In this document: positions 32,964-41,598 of the stretch, in pieces
How positions within the stretch are numbered: position 1 is the first letter of the stretch
Layout of the letters: the number at the start of each line of letters is the position of its first letter
Source: Cetobacterium_A somerae
GTDB taxonomy: Bacteria > Fusobacteriota > Fusobacteriia > Fusobacteriales > Fusobacteriaceae
Assembly: GCF_044784365.2 (NCBI RefSeq)
Contig: NZ_CP173060.2
DNA length: 64,000 nucleotides
Strand: one strand, 5' to 3'
Program-made: the position numbers and the translations under genes
The notes under the pieces: model-generated
Told to the model about the DNA's origin: nothing
What the model saw: only the letters and a program-made list of their open reading frames with translations
Databases searched by the model: none

Positions 32964-34403
32964 ATGAATAGTAAAAAAGATATACCTTTATATATAGCTT
33001 TATTACCGATAGCTTTTCTTCTTATAATAATATCTTATGCAGTTATAATAGCTAAATTACCAGTTCATTTTCCAGTTTTTGCTTCAGCAATGTTTGCGGC
33101 TTTAGTAGCAAAAGTTTTATTAAAATGTAATTGGAAAAATTTAGAGGGTGGAATTTCAGATACTTTAAAAATGGTTATAATTCCAATAATGATACTGTTA
33201 GTTATAGGAATGTCCATAGGAACATGGATATTATCAGGAGCTGTACCTACGATGATATACTATGGTCTTAAAATGATAACACCAGATATATTTTTACCAG
33301 TAGCTTTAATTAGTTCATCATTAATATCAATTTCAACAGGTAGCTCTTGGACAACAATGTCAACAATAGGAATCGCTTTAATTGGAATGGGGGAGGGGCT
33401 AGGAATTCCTCGAGAAGTTATAGTAGGAGCTGTATTATCAGGAGCATATTTTGGTGATAAGATGTCCCCACTATCAGATACAACAAACTTAGCTCCGCTT
33501 ATGGCTGGAGCAAAATTATTTGATCACATAAAACATATGCTTTACACAACTGTACCAGCATATATTTTAGCTCTTATAGGTTTTATTATTTTAGGAAATA
33601 AATATTCTAATGCAGTAATTGATAATATTGGAGTAGATTTAATGTTAACGACTTTAAATCAAACTTTTACAATAACTCCTTGGCTAATTTTAATTCCAAT
33701 TTTAACAATAGGATTAGTTATGAAAAAAGTTCCAGCTTTACCTGGATTATTTTCTGGTGCTTTATTAGGTGGAGTTGCAGCAATGGTAATTCAAAAAAAA
33801 GCTTTAATTGATATTATGAGAGTTTTACAATTTGGATATAAAAGTGAAACTGGAGTTAAAGCTATAGATAGTTTATTAACTCGTGGTGGAATGTCTTCAA
33901 TGCTAATGACAATATCTTTGATTATTTCAGCTTTAGCCTTTGCAGGAATAATGGAAAAATCTGGAATGCTAGATAAATTAGCAACAACAATATCTAAAGT
34001 AGCTAATACTAAGAATAAAATTGTAGTAGCTTCTGTGATTACTCCAATTCTAACTAATTTATGTGCGGGTGGACAATACATGTCAATTGTAATAACTGGT
34101 AGAATGTTTAGAAAAAATTATGAGGAACTAAATTTGGCTCCAAAGAATTTATCAAGAGCTCTAGAAGATGGAGGAACAATAACATCACCTTTGGTTCCAT
34201 GGACTGTATGTGGAGCTTTTGTGGCAAGTACTTTTGAAGTTCCAACATATATTTATGCACCATTTTGTCTATTTAATCTAATTTGTCCTGTTATTTCGAT
34301 ATTTTATGGGATTTTTGGAATAACGATAGAGGAGAATAGTGATTTAATAGAAAATATACTAGAAAATAAAGAGGTTGAAGAGATAATTTCTGAGAATAAC
34401 TAA
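32964..34403 (+). CDS. NhaC-family Na+/H+ antiporter
   Basis: 479-residue inner-membrane protein of the NhaC family (family motifs ISTGSSWTTMSTIGIALIGMG, GAYFGDKMSPLSDTTNLAP, GGTITSPLVPWTVCGAF), about 11 helices. Such proteins exchange sodium for protons or swap organic acids (malate/lactate antiport in MleN). Last gene of the operon, 20 bp after the DASS gene; it may recycle the sodium used by that transporter or exchange product for substrate. A decayed copy of a close relative lies at the right edge of the window. Confidence 0.88.
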   Translation: MNSKKDIPLYIALLPIAFLLIIISYAVIIAKLPVHFPVFASAMFAALVAKVLLKCNWKNLEGGISDTLKMVIIPIMILLVIGMSIGTWILSGAVPTMIYYGLKMITPDIFLPVALISSSLISISTGSSWTTMSTIGIALIGMGEGLGIPREVIVGAVLSGAYFGDKMSPLSDTTNLAPLMAGAKLFDHIKHMLYTTVPAYILALIGFIILGNKYSNAVIDNIGVDLMLTTLNQTFTITPWLILIPILTIGLVMKKVPALPGLFSGALLGGVAAMVIQKKALIDIMRVLQFGYKSETGVKAIDSLLTRGGMSSMLMTISLIISALAFAGIMEKSGMLDKLATTISKVANTKNKIVVASVITPILTNLCAGGQYMSIVITGRMFRKNYEELNLAPKNLSRALEDGGTITSPLVPWTVCGAFVASTFEVPTYIYAPFCLFNLICPVISIFYGIFGITIEENSDLIENILENKEVEEIISENN

Positions 34404-34448
34404 GACGACCTATAATAAAAAATAATGAAATTAAATATTTATTTTAGA

Positions 34449-34490
34449 AAAATACCATTCCCATTCTTATTTTGGGTGGTATTTTTTTAT
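34449..34490 (+). terminator. terminator of the arylsulfotransferase operon
   Basis: AAATACCATTCCCA and TGGGTGGTATTT form the stem, followed by a long T run. Confidence 0.8.
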
Positions 34491-34582
34491 TATATATATT
34501 TCTCGCATTTATATAATTTTAATATCGCTTTTAAAAGGTGAAATTTTAATATATTGATTATTCCTAGTAAAATCAATAAAAC

Positions 34583-34614
34583 AAATCTCGTATTATTAGG
34601 AGAATACGAGATTT
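34583..34614. repeat. 12-bp inverted repeat
   Basis: AAATCTCGTATT and AATACGAGATTT flank the 8-nt loop ATTAGGAG. No T run follows. The rest of 34491-34800 shows no gene. Confidence 0.5.
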
Positions 34615-34824
34615 ATAGAAATTTATAAAAAGTAGATATAATAAATAACCACCTAAAATTTTCAGTCTTGTATTTATATATAAATTTATACATATTAGAT
34701 TTAATACACAAATTATTGATTATAACACTTAAAAATTATTAGAAGTAATTTACAAGTGTTCATAGATATTTTTTTTGAGTTATTTACCATCAATCTATAG
34801 AATTAAAATAAAGGAGAGTTAAAA

Positions 34825-35142
34825 TGTGAGCTTTGTGAAGCTATAGGTGTAAGCTTAAGTGTTTTTGAAGTTCCTCCAGTTAAAGAGGAGCCAGAGGTAA
34901 AAAGATGTATCTTTATCTGTGATGAGTGTAACGATAAGTTAGAGAGAATAAAAAAAGCTAAAGAGAACGATTTTAGGTTTTTAAGTAACTCTATGTGGAG
35001 TGAAGTTGATATGGTGAGAGCTCTGTCTATTGTCCTACTAAAGAAGATGATAAAAAAATATTCGTGGGCCGAAGTTATCTTAGATAATCTTTATATTGAT
35101 GAAGTAACTGAAGAATTAATTAAAACTATAGAATGGGAATAA
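34825..35142 (+). pseudogene. PhnA-type zinc-ribbon protein, start region lost
   Basis: An open frame of 105 codons reads CELCEAIGVSLSVFEVPP...CIFICDECNDKL...FLSNSMWSEVDMVRAL...SWAEVILDNLYIDE, the pattern of PhnA-domain proteins (two CxxC zinc sites, then the SMWSEV and W-A-x2-L/I-L-D blocks). A good RBS (AAGGAG, 34811) leads to ATG 34824, but this ATG is followed at once by TGA, and the protein frame is one base off with no other start. A short deletion joining the start codon to the CELC codons would explain this. Probably inactive. Confidence 0.7.
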
Positions 35143-35241
35143 ATACATTCTAAATAGAGTTTTCTTTAAATTTTACTTCTATAAAATATAGATTAGCATA
35201 TCAACTATCAAAAATATAAAAAAAACTTTTATTTTTTTGAA

Positions 35242-35259
35242 AAATGTAGTATCCTACAT
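35242..35259. promoter_or_regulatory. inverted repeat before the MFS gene
   Basis: AATGTAG / CTACATT around TATC, 32 bp before the start codon; an operator or leader hairpin. Confidence 0.4.
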
Positions 35260-35290
35260 TGAATCACAGTTCAAAAATATTAGGAGGTTT

Positions 35291-36483
35291 ATGAAGAAAA
35301 GAGAATTTTATATTATTACTGGTTTAGTTATGTTTTTATGTATGGGTACTATTTATTCTTGGGGAGTTTTTCAAGGACCTCTGGTTGAAGTTTTAGAAGA
35401 AATTACTGGAAAACACGTCTCATCAATGATGTCAGGAATGCCTTACACAGTTTTTTTATTTTTCTATGCATTTAGTATGCCTATCACAGGGTTATTTATA
35501 AAAAAATAAATCCTAAATTTTTGTCTATATTAGGATCTGTTTTAATTGGACTAGCTTGGATTTTAGCTGGTTTTGCAAAAAGTATTGAATTTATTATTTT
35601 AACTTATGGTTTTTTAGGTGGAATTGGTGTTGGAATTGTTTATGGTATTCCCATCGCTGTTGTAACAGAATGGTTTTCTGAAAAAAAAGGATTTGCTGTT
35701 GGTTTAACACTACTAGGTTTTGGACTTTCACCTTTTTTAACAGCTCCTATAGCAGGAGAATTAATAATTAAATTTGGAGTTCTTTCAACTTTTAAAATTT
35801 TAGGAATTTTATTTTCTATAATTTTAACATTTTTATCTTTATTTTTAAAATTTCCTAATAAAGATAAAAATCAATATATCAGTAATACAGCTAGTAATAT
35901 AGATGAATTTAAGCCTAAAGAAATGTTAAAAACATCAAAATTTTACGCTTTATGGATATGTTATATGATTGGAACCTTCTGCGGACTTATGATTATTGGT
36001 ATTTCAAGCTCTTATGCACAAGAAGTTATCGGTATAACACCTTTAAAAGCTGCATTTTTCACATCTTTCTTTGCATTATTTAATGGAGTTGGAAGACCTT
36101 TATTTGGAGCAATAACAGATAAATTAGGATCAAAAAATGCAATTACATTATCATATTTATCAATAATTTTTGCCGGAATAGTTTCATTAGTTTTTAAATC
36201 TAATATTATAGCTTTTTCTTTAGCTTTTTCAATAATTTGGTTAAATTTAGGTGGATGGCTTGCTATCGCTCCTGCATCAACAGTTAATATTTTTGGAAAA
36301 AATTATTACACTGCAAATTATGGATTACTCTTTACTGCATATGGTATTGGAGCTGTTACTCAAGGATTTATAAGTGGATATTTTAAAGAAACTTTTGGTT
36401 CATATATTTATATTTTTTATCCAATTATAATTTCTTGTGTTCTAGGTTTAATAATATCTAGAATTTTTATTAATAACAAGTAA
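35291..36483 (+). pseudogene. MFS transporter, oxalate/formate-antiporter type, single frameshift
   Basis: Inner-membrane transporter of about 397 residues if intact, of the OFA-like MFS group (GTIYSWGVFQGPLVEVL; GFLGGIGVGIVYGIPIAVV; ATEWF-like VTEWFSEKKG). Starts at ATG 35291 (AGGAGG just upstream). The frame breaks at 35499-35507 in a run of seven A: GLFIKK then stop, while the next frame continues at once (NPKFLSILGSVLIGLAW). Eight A would give one intact protein. Either a recent mutation or a homopolymer read error. The substrate is likely a carboxylate (family knowledge). Confidence 0.82.
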
Positions 36484-36488
36484 AAAAT

Positions 36489-36524
36489 AGCAGCTCACAA
36501 AATAACGTGAGCTGCTTTTCTTTT
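36489..36524 (+). terminator. terminator of the MFS gene
   Basis: 10-bp perfect stem AGCAGCTCAC / GTGAGCTGCT, loop AAAATAAC, then a T-rich tail. Same stem core as the terminator at 2844. Confidence 0.85.
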
Positions 36525-36551
36525 CTCTTCATAACGTTGTATAATATCATC

Positions 36552-36989
36552 ATGAATAAAAATACTAAACCTTTAAAATATATCTTTGAAAATCATTTCC
36601 ATCAAACTTGGAATAATATTAAACATAAATTCCCTAAAAACCTTCACTCTTCTATCTGGAATAATGTTTCCAAATTTTTAGATTGTGGCGATATTTCGCG
36701 AGGATATACTGCTTTTAAATGCAATCAATGCTCGCATATGCATATTGTTGGTTTTTCTTGTAAATCTAGATTTTGCTCTTCTTGTGGTAAAATCTATGCT
36801 GAAAATTGGGCACTTAATCTTAAAGAACAACTCTTTGATGTTCAACATATTCATGCTGTTTTTTCTTTACCTACTGGATTTTGTAGAGATTTCTTCTTTT
36901 CCCATCGGTTTAAACTTCAAGATCTTGCTAAAGCTGCTTATCAGTCTCTTAAATATGGTGTAATATTTCCTAAAACTGGTTTTTCTTAA
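36552..36989 (+). pseudogene. IS91-type transposase, N-terminal fragment
   Basis: 146 residues with the N-terminal zinc-binding domain of IS91-family transposases (LDCGDISRGYTAFKCNQC ... SCKSRFCSSCGKIYAENW; then QHIHAVFSLP). The family protein is normally about 300-400 residues; the catalytic Y/HUH part is missing. Starts at ATG 36552. A GC-richer stretch with the inverted repeat CCGCA/TGCGG follows (37012-37032) and may be part of an element end. Confidence 0.75.
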
Positions 36990-37258
36990 TACGTTGACTC
37001 AAATAACTATTCACCCGCACAACACCTGCGGTATTTTGTGGTATTCACAACTTTGAGCTTTCGCATTATTATACTATTTTTTTTGTCTTATCTCAAAGTT
37101 TTCAGTATTTTTTTGCCTAAATTTTTTCTATAATTTTTTGAAATTATTCTTAAAAATTGTAAAAACTAAGATATGGCTAATAAATATATTAAAAGTTAAT
37201 CTAGTATTTTACTTTTTAAAAAAGTATTCGTATAATTGTCTTTTAAAAGAGAGAAGAA

Positions 37259-37288
37259 TTGATTTTAAATTATAAGTTTTTGTATAAT
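37259..37288 (+). promoter_or_regulatory. promoter of the 45-residue membrane protein gene
   Basis: TTGATT (37259-37264), 18-bp spacer, consensus TATAAT (37283-37288). The stretch 36990-37258 holds only the IS end-like repeat and AT-rich DNA. Confidence 0.6.
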
Positions 37289-37304
37289 TTAGGGGAAAAA
37301 ATAC

Positions 37305-37442
37305 ATGAAATTTATTTATTTTTTAATGTTTTGTCTATTTTATTTTATAATAACTGATTATGCTTCGGAGTTAGAAAGTTTTTACGAAAAATTTATTTTT
37401 TTTTTACTTAATTTATTTATTGGAATATTTATTTTACACTAA
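37305..37442 (+). CDS. 45-residue predicted membrane protein
   Basis: ATG 37305 with GGGG(AA) 9 nt upstream and its own good promoter. Sequence begins MKFIYFLMFCLFYFIITDY and ends FFLLNLFIGIFILH: two hydrophobic segments (about 2-17 and 31-44) joined by an acidic loop (SELESFYEK). I know no family for it. It stands alone between an IS91 remnant and a serine recombinase. Small membrane protein or toxin-like peptide are both possible; no antitoxin RNA or partner was seen. Confidence 0.5.
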   Translation: MKFIYFLMFCLFYFIITDYASELESFYEKFIFFLLNLFIGIFILH

Positions 37443-37646
37443 CTTTAAAATTATTTTAAAATTAAAAAATTGAAATATTTTTATATTAGGCTGTCTCTTT
37501 TCTCATAAAAAATTTAAACCTAAAATTAATTTCTTTATTCATATATTTTTATTATAGGTATTTATCCAATTTTTGTTGATTTTTATTCTATAGTATAGTA
37601 TTATTATAAATAATATGAAATTAATAATACAAAAGGAGTTTTTTAG

Positions 37647-38216
37647 ATGATAAAGTATTATGTTAGAGTTTCTACTGTAGAACAAAAATTAAATAGACAG
37701 CTTTTAGCTTATGATAAAGCTGATATTGTTTATAGCGATAAAGTATCTGGAAAAGATAAAGAAAGACCTCAGTTAAAAGTTATGTTAGAGGGATTACAAA
37801 ATGGTGATGTAGTAGTTGTTAAATCTTTAGATAGATTAAGTCGTAGTACAATGGATCTATTAGAAATAACTAAAGAGATTGAAGATAAAAGAGCTACTTT
37901 AAAAGTTTTAGATAAAGATATTGATACTGGAACAGCTATTGGTAAATTCTTTTTAACTATAATTGGAGCTGTTGTAGAATTAGAAAGAGAAAATATCAAC
38001 CAGAGAGTTAGAGAAGGGGTTGCTATAGCAAAAGCTGAAGGAAAATATAAAGGACGAAAAAAAGGCAGCATAGAATTAAAAGGTGATAGCTTAAATAGAT
38101 TTAAGATGTTTTATAATAAGGGGTTCAATAAGACTGAGTTATCAAAAGAGTTTGGAGTTCCTAGAGCTACTATCTATAGATGGGAAAAAGTCCTTAAAGA
38201 AAGAGGAGATTTATAA
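37647..38216 (+). CDS. serine recombinase (resolvase/invertase)
   Basis: 189-residue small serine recombinase. Catalytic S9 in YYVRVSTVEQ, arginines in SLDRLSRSTMDL, long helix IIGAVVELERENINQRVREG, and a C-terminal Hin-type helix-turn-helix (FNKTELSKEFGVPRATIYRW). Apparently full length and intact, RBS AAAGGAG before ATG 37647. It may act on a plasmid dimer site, an invertible segment or an island end; no paired crossover sites were recognised nearby. The next gene (24 bp later) is a DUF1016 nuclease. Confidence 0.92.
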   Translation: MIKYYVRVSTVEQKLNRQLLAYDKADIVYSDKVSGKDKERPQLKVMLEGLQNGDVVVVKSLDRLSRSTMDLLEITKEIEDKRATLKVLDKDIDTGTAIGKFFLTIIGAVVELERENINQRVREGVAIAKAEGKYKGRKKGSIELKGDSLNRFKMFYNKGFNKTELSKEFGVPRATIYRWEKVLKERGDL

Positions 38217-38239
38217 TAAAATAATAATGGAGATATATT

Positions 38240-39280
38240 ATGGAAAATGACGAAATAAAGAATTTAGACATTCAAGGGAATTATAGTTATATTATAAGCT
38301 TAATAGAGACTTCAAAATCTAGTGCCTTAAAAGCCATAAACTCAGAGCTGATAATTCTATATTGGAAAATAGGAGAATATATTCAAAAAGATATTTTAGA
38401 TAAAGCAGATAAAATATATGGTGAAAATATTGTTGTAGAATTATCTAAGCGTTTAACTTCTCATTATGGCAGAGGATTTAGTAAAAGTGGTCTTTCAAGA
38501 ATGATTAATTTTTATAGAAAATTTAAAGATTTTGAGATTGTTGCGACACTGTCGCAACAATTATCTTGGTCACATTTTGTAGAATTAATTAAAATAGAAA
38601 ATGAATTAAAAAGAGAGTTTTATGTAGCAATGACTATAAATGAAGGGTGGTCTGTTAGAGTTTTTAAAGAGAGAATTAATTCAATGTTATTTGAGAGAAC
38701 TGCAATTTCTAAAAAGCCAGAAGAAACAATAAAAAAAGATTTAGAACTTTTATCTAATCAGAAAATAATGACCGAATCTCTTTTTATTAAAGATCCATAT
38801 ATTTTAGATTTTTTAGGGCTAGAAAATAGTTATTCTGAAAAAGATTTAGAAAATAGAATCTTACAAGAATTAGAGAAATTTCTTTTAGAATTTGGAAGTG
38901 ATTTTGCCTTTATGGGAAGACAAAAAAGAATTCAAATAGGAAATAAAGATTATTATTTAGACCTTCTTTTTTATCATAGAAAAATGAGAAGATTAGTTTT
39001 AATAGAATTAAAGTTAGGAGAATTTGAACCTCAATATAAAGGACAAGTTGAACTTTATCTAAAGTGGCTAAGTAAATATGAAAAGCAAGAGTTTGAAGAG
39101 GAACCTATTGCTATAATACTTTGTGCAAGTAAGGATTCAGAAGAGATAGAGCTTTTAGGACTTACAGAAGGTAATATACGAGTTTCTGAATATTTAGCAA
39201 GTTTGCCACCTAAAAAATTATTAGAAGAAAAATTGCATAAAGCTATATTAGAAGCTAAGGAATTAGCTGTAAAAAAATAA
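38240..39280 (+). CDS. DUF1016 (YhcG-type) PDDEXK nuclease-domain protein
   Basis: 346 residues. N-terminal DUF1016 helical domain (SSALKAINSELIILYWKIGEYIQ; SRMINFYRKF; QLSWSHFVELI) and a C-terminal PD-(D/E)xK nuclease fold (DYYLDLLFYHRKMRRLVLIELKLGEFEPQYKGQ in part; catalytic D...ELK). The family is often found in defence or restriction loci. RBS TGGAG. It sits between a serine recombinase and a broken Fic gene, which fits a decayed defence or mobile cassette. No methylase or specificity gene is near. Confidence 0.88.
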   Translation: MENDEIKNLDIQGNYSYIISLIETSKSSALKAINSELIILYWKIGEYIQKDILDKADKIYGENIVVELSKRLTSHYGRGFSKSGLSRMINFYRKFKDFEIVATLSQQLSWSHFVELIKIENELKREFYVAMTINEGWSVRVFKERINSMLFERTAISKKPEETIKKDLELLSNQKIMTESLFIKDPYILDFLGLENSYSEKDLENRILQELEKFLLEFGSDFAFMGRQKRIQIGNKDYYLDLLFYHRKMRRLVLIELKLGEFEPQYKGQVELYLKWLSKYEKQEFEEEPIAIILCASKDSEEIELLGLTEGNIRVSEYLASLPPKKLLEEKLHKAILEAKELAVKK

Positions 39281-39282
39281 AA

Positions 39283-39620
39283 CTAGATGAGTTAAGACCA
39301 CTATCCAAAGAAACAATTAAAAGTTTAAGAGAACATTTAGAATGTTGTAAACCATAGAGAAGCTATACTATACTTGGAAGATGTTATAAAAAATGAAGAG
39401 CCTTTTAGTGAATGGCAAATAAAAAATATAATTTTAAAAGGAATTAGTGAAAAATGGTTATCCTCCAATAGTTATAAAAAATTCAAATAAATTATAATAT
39501 TATTCGGCTTTAGATAAATCTCATGCAATAGGAGGTAATTTTAGTTTTATTTTTTTAGTTATAAAAGAGTGTAATAATATGTTGGATTGTTATATTTCTC
39601 TTTGTAACAATAATACCTAA
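39283..39620 (+). pseudogene. Fic-family protein remnant, several frameshifts
   Basis: Pieces in three frames give the C-terminal order of Fic proteins: LDELRPLSKETIKSLREHL, then VNHREAILYLEDVIKNEEPFSEWQIKNI, then GYPPIVIKNSN and YYSALDKSHAIGG. The FIC catalytic HxFx(D/E)GN core is gone. Clearly dead. Confidence 0.72.
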
Positions 39621-39659
39621 TATTTTTTTAGTATTAAATATAGATTAAAGCTTTGAAAA

Positions 39660-39688
39660 TAAAGGGTCCAGTTCAACTGGACCCTTTT
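39660..39688 (-). terminator. terminator of the VOC gene
   Basis: AAAGGGTCCAG / CTGGACCCTTT with a 5-nt loop; T-rich on the minus side, just after the stop at 39694. Confidence 0.8.
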
Positions 39689-39693
39689 GCATC

Positions 39694-40197
39694 TTATAAC
39701 TCGTGTTGGTAAGCTCCAGCACCGTAGTGCAGCTCATATGAATGAGTGTAGATTTCAATAATATTTCCAAACGGATCTTCACAGTAAACCATTTTATATG
39801 GCTTTTCTCCTGGATAATATTCTCTGATTGGCATTCTTTGCTTTCCACCAGCAGCTACAATTTTAGCTGTTAATTCTTCAATGTTAGGGTCCTTTACTGA
39901 GAAGTGGAATACCCCTGTCGGGTATGGATTAAACTCATTTCTTGGTTTATCGTTTTGTGGGAACTCAAATAACTCAATTCCAATTCCATCTCCTGTTGAA
40001 AGGTGAGCGATTTTAAATTCTCCCCAATTCTCTCCGAAAACGTCAATACACATCATTCCGATTGCTGTTTCTTTTTCCTCTTTTACTAAAGTTGGTGCCA
40101 TAATCACATACCAATTCATAACTTCCCTGTAAAATTTAACAGCCTCTTCTATATTTGGTACTGATATTCCTATGTGTGAAAAATTTCTTGGATACAT
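39694..40197 (-). CDS. VOC-superfamily (glyoxalase/dioxygenase-like) protein
   Basis: 167-residue cytoplasmic metal-dependent VOC protein. Opening NFSHIGISVPNIEEAVKFYREVM and GVFHFSVKDPNIEELTAKI carry the likely metal histidines, EIY near the end the glutamate. It is longer than simple glyoxalase I because of an insert at 30-75. Divergent from an HxlR regulator 130 bp away, which probably controls it. RBS AGGAGG. The reaction is unknown; detoxification of a reactive carbonyl is one option. Confidence 0.82.
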   Translation of the reverse strand: MYPRNFSHIGISVPNIEEAVKFYREVMNWYVIMAPTLVKEEKETAIGMMCIDVFGENWGEFKIAHLSTGDGIGIELFEFPQNDKPRNEFNPYPTGVFHFSVKDPNIEELTAKIVAAGGKQRMPIREYYPGEKPYKMVYCEDPFGNIIEIYTHSYELHYGAGAYQHEL

Positions 40198-40329
40198 ATT
40201 TTTTCCTCCTGATTATTTAAAATTTTAACTTGCGTTATTTACTCATTTAGTATATATTGATATGATAAATATGTAAAGTATGCACTTTTTAGTAATATAC
40301 TATCCAAAAAGTAAGTAAAGGAGAATAAT

Positions 40330-40650
40330 GTGACAAGAAAAGAGAGAAAAGAGAAGTATAAGTGTTCCGTAGAATATACATTATCTTTTATTGGTGGGAA
40401 ATGGAAGCCCATTATATTATGGCATTTAGGAATAGAAGGAACTCATCGATATGGAGAGTTAAAGAAAAAATTAAATGGAATAAATCATAAAATGTTAACT
40501 CAGCAATTGAAAGAACTTGTAGAAGATGGCCTGGTAAATAGAGTTGAGTATCCACAAATTCCACCTAAAGTTGAATATTCTATGACTGATAAAGGAATGC
40601 AATTTATTGATATTTTAAAACTTATGCACGAATGGGGAAATAATAACTAA
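40330..40650 (+). CDS. HxlR-family transcription regulator
   Basis: 106-residue winged-helix regulator: CSVEYTLSFIGGKWKPIILWHL with the single near-N-terminal cysteine that in relatives senses electrophiles, then RYGELKKKLNGINHKMLTQQL. GTG 40330 with AAAGGAG upstream (an ATG two bases earlier leads straight to TGA). Divergent from the VOC gene. A second HxlR gene lies at 42258. Confidence 0.88.
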   Translation: MTRKERKEKYKCSVEYTLSFIGGKWKPIILWHLGIEGTHRYGELKKKLNGINHKMLTQQLKELVEDGLVNRVEYPQIPPKVEYSMTDKGMQFIDILKLMHEWGNNN

Positions 40651-40671
40651 AAAAGAGAGGGGAATTTGATA

Positions 40672-41332
40672 TGTTCCCTTTATAGTAGACAGATAAAATA
40701 ATATAAATCTGTTTATTATGAAGGGAGTTTTTTATATGGGTAAAAAAGCAAAATTTTCGATTCAAGAAAAAGAAAGAATTATATTAGGATTTTTAAATAA
40801 TAAAATTTCAAGCAACATTTCCAAATGAAAAATGGGTAACAGATGTAACCGAATTTAAATATAGAGATGGTAAAAAAGCATATTTAAGTGTAATATTAGA
40901 TTTATATGATAGAAGTATCGTTTCTTATGTATTGAGTCATCGAAATGATAATCCACTAGTTTTCTAAACGTTAGATTTAGCTATCGAGCATAATCCTATG
41001 GCTAAAGGATTGCTTCATAGTGACAGAGGTTATCAATATACATCGAAAGGTTTTAAGGTGAAATTAGATACTCAAGGTATTAAAACAAGTATGTCTAAAG
41101 TGGGAAGATGCATCGACAATGGACCTATGGAAGGCTTTTGGGGAAGTTTAAAAAGTGAAAGTTATTATTTAAAAAAATTTGAAACTTACGAAGAGTTAGA
41201 TATTAAAGAATACATAAATTTCTACAACACAAAAAGATTACAAAAAAAATTAAACAGCTTAAGTCCTTTAGAATATAGGGCTCAAGCTGCTTAGATTTTA
41301 TATTATTTAAATTGTCTACTTGACAGGGTGCA
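40672..41332 (+). mobile_element. IS3-family (IS150 group) element, internally deleted
   Basis: 661-bp relic bounded by imperfect 20-bp inverted repeats, TGTTCCCTTTATAGTAGACA (40672-40691) and, at the right end, the complement of TGCACCCTGTCAAGTAGACA (41313-41332). No target duplication is evident. It contains the start of orfA fused to the second half of orfB. Confidence 0.75.
40736..41294 (+). pseudogene. IS150-type transposase, orfA/orfB deletion fusion
   Basis: orfA begins MGKKAKFSIQEKERIILGFL and breaks after about 25 codons. orfB then starts in another frame mid-protein (PNEKWVTDVTEFKY), is broken by TAA at about 40965, and continues as LLHSDRGYQYTS ... GPMEGFWGSLKSE. The DDE residues D, D, E are all still there, but on a broken frame. 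Not functional. Confidence 0.8.
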
Positions 41333-41349
41333 GTTCAACTTTCTAATAC

Positions 41350-41595
41350 TTAGCGTTTTAAGAATTTATTTTTATAATATTTAAAAGAAAAATATTGCCG
41401 ATATTTTAAAGCTACTTCTTTTCCTGCAACCCATACAAAAATCCAAAAGGCTATTTCACCAATTGTAGCACAAAGAACACCTACAATAATTTTTTCATGC
41501 ATCTTCATTGGTAAAAAAGGAGAAAAAAATGCAATTCCCCATAAAACATTAGATAAAATAAATAAAATTAAAACTCTTAAGTTTTTTTCAGTCAT
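41350..41595 (-). CDS. small membrane protein, transporter-suffix-domain type
   Basis: 81 residues: two helices (LILFILSNVLWGIAFFSPFL; IIVGVLCATIGEIAFWIFVW) then a basic tail (KEVALKYRQYF...KNKFLKR). The layout matches small proteins annotated as transporter suffix domain, which often sit next to transporters or hydrolases. Starts 3 bp after the isochorismatase stop, so it is coupled to it. Function unknown. Confidence 0.65.
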   Translation of the reverse strand: MTEKNLRVLILFILSNVLWGIAFFSPFLPMKMHEKIIVGVLCATIGEIAFWIFVWVAGKEVALKYRQYFSFKYYKNKFLKR

Positions 41596-41598
41596 AAA

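Noticed and set aside
34824..34835. ATG-TGA as a selenocysteine codon at the start of the PhnA-like gene
   Set aside because: The protein frame is one base off from this TGA, so recoding would not give the PhnA sequence.
36990..37080. CRISPR-like or attachment-site repeats
   Set aside because: Only one short inverted repeat and no regularly spaced direct repeats were found here or elsewhere in the window.
40672..41332. A functional insertion sequence
   Set aside because: orfA and most of orfB are deleted, a stop interrupts the rest, and the two ends match only partly.
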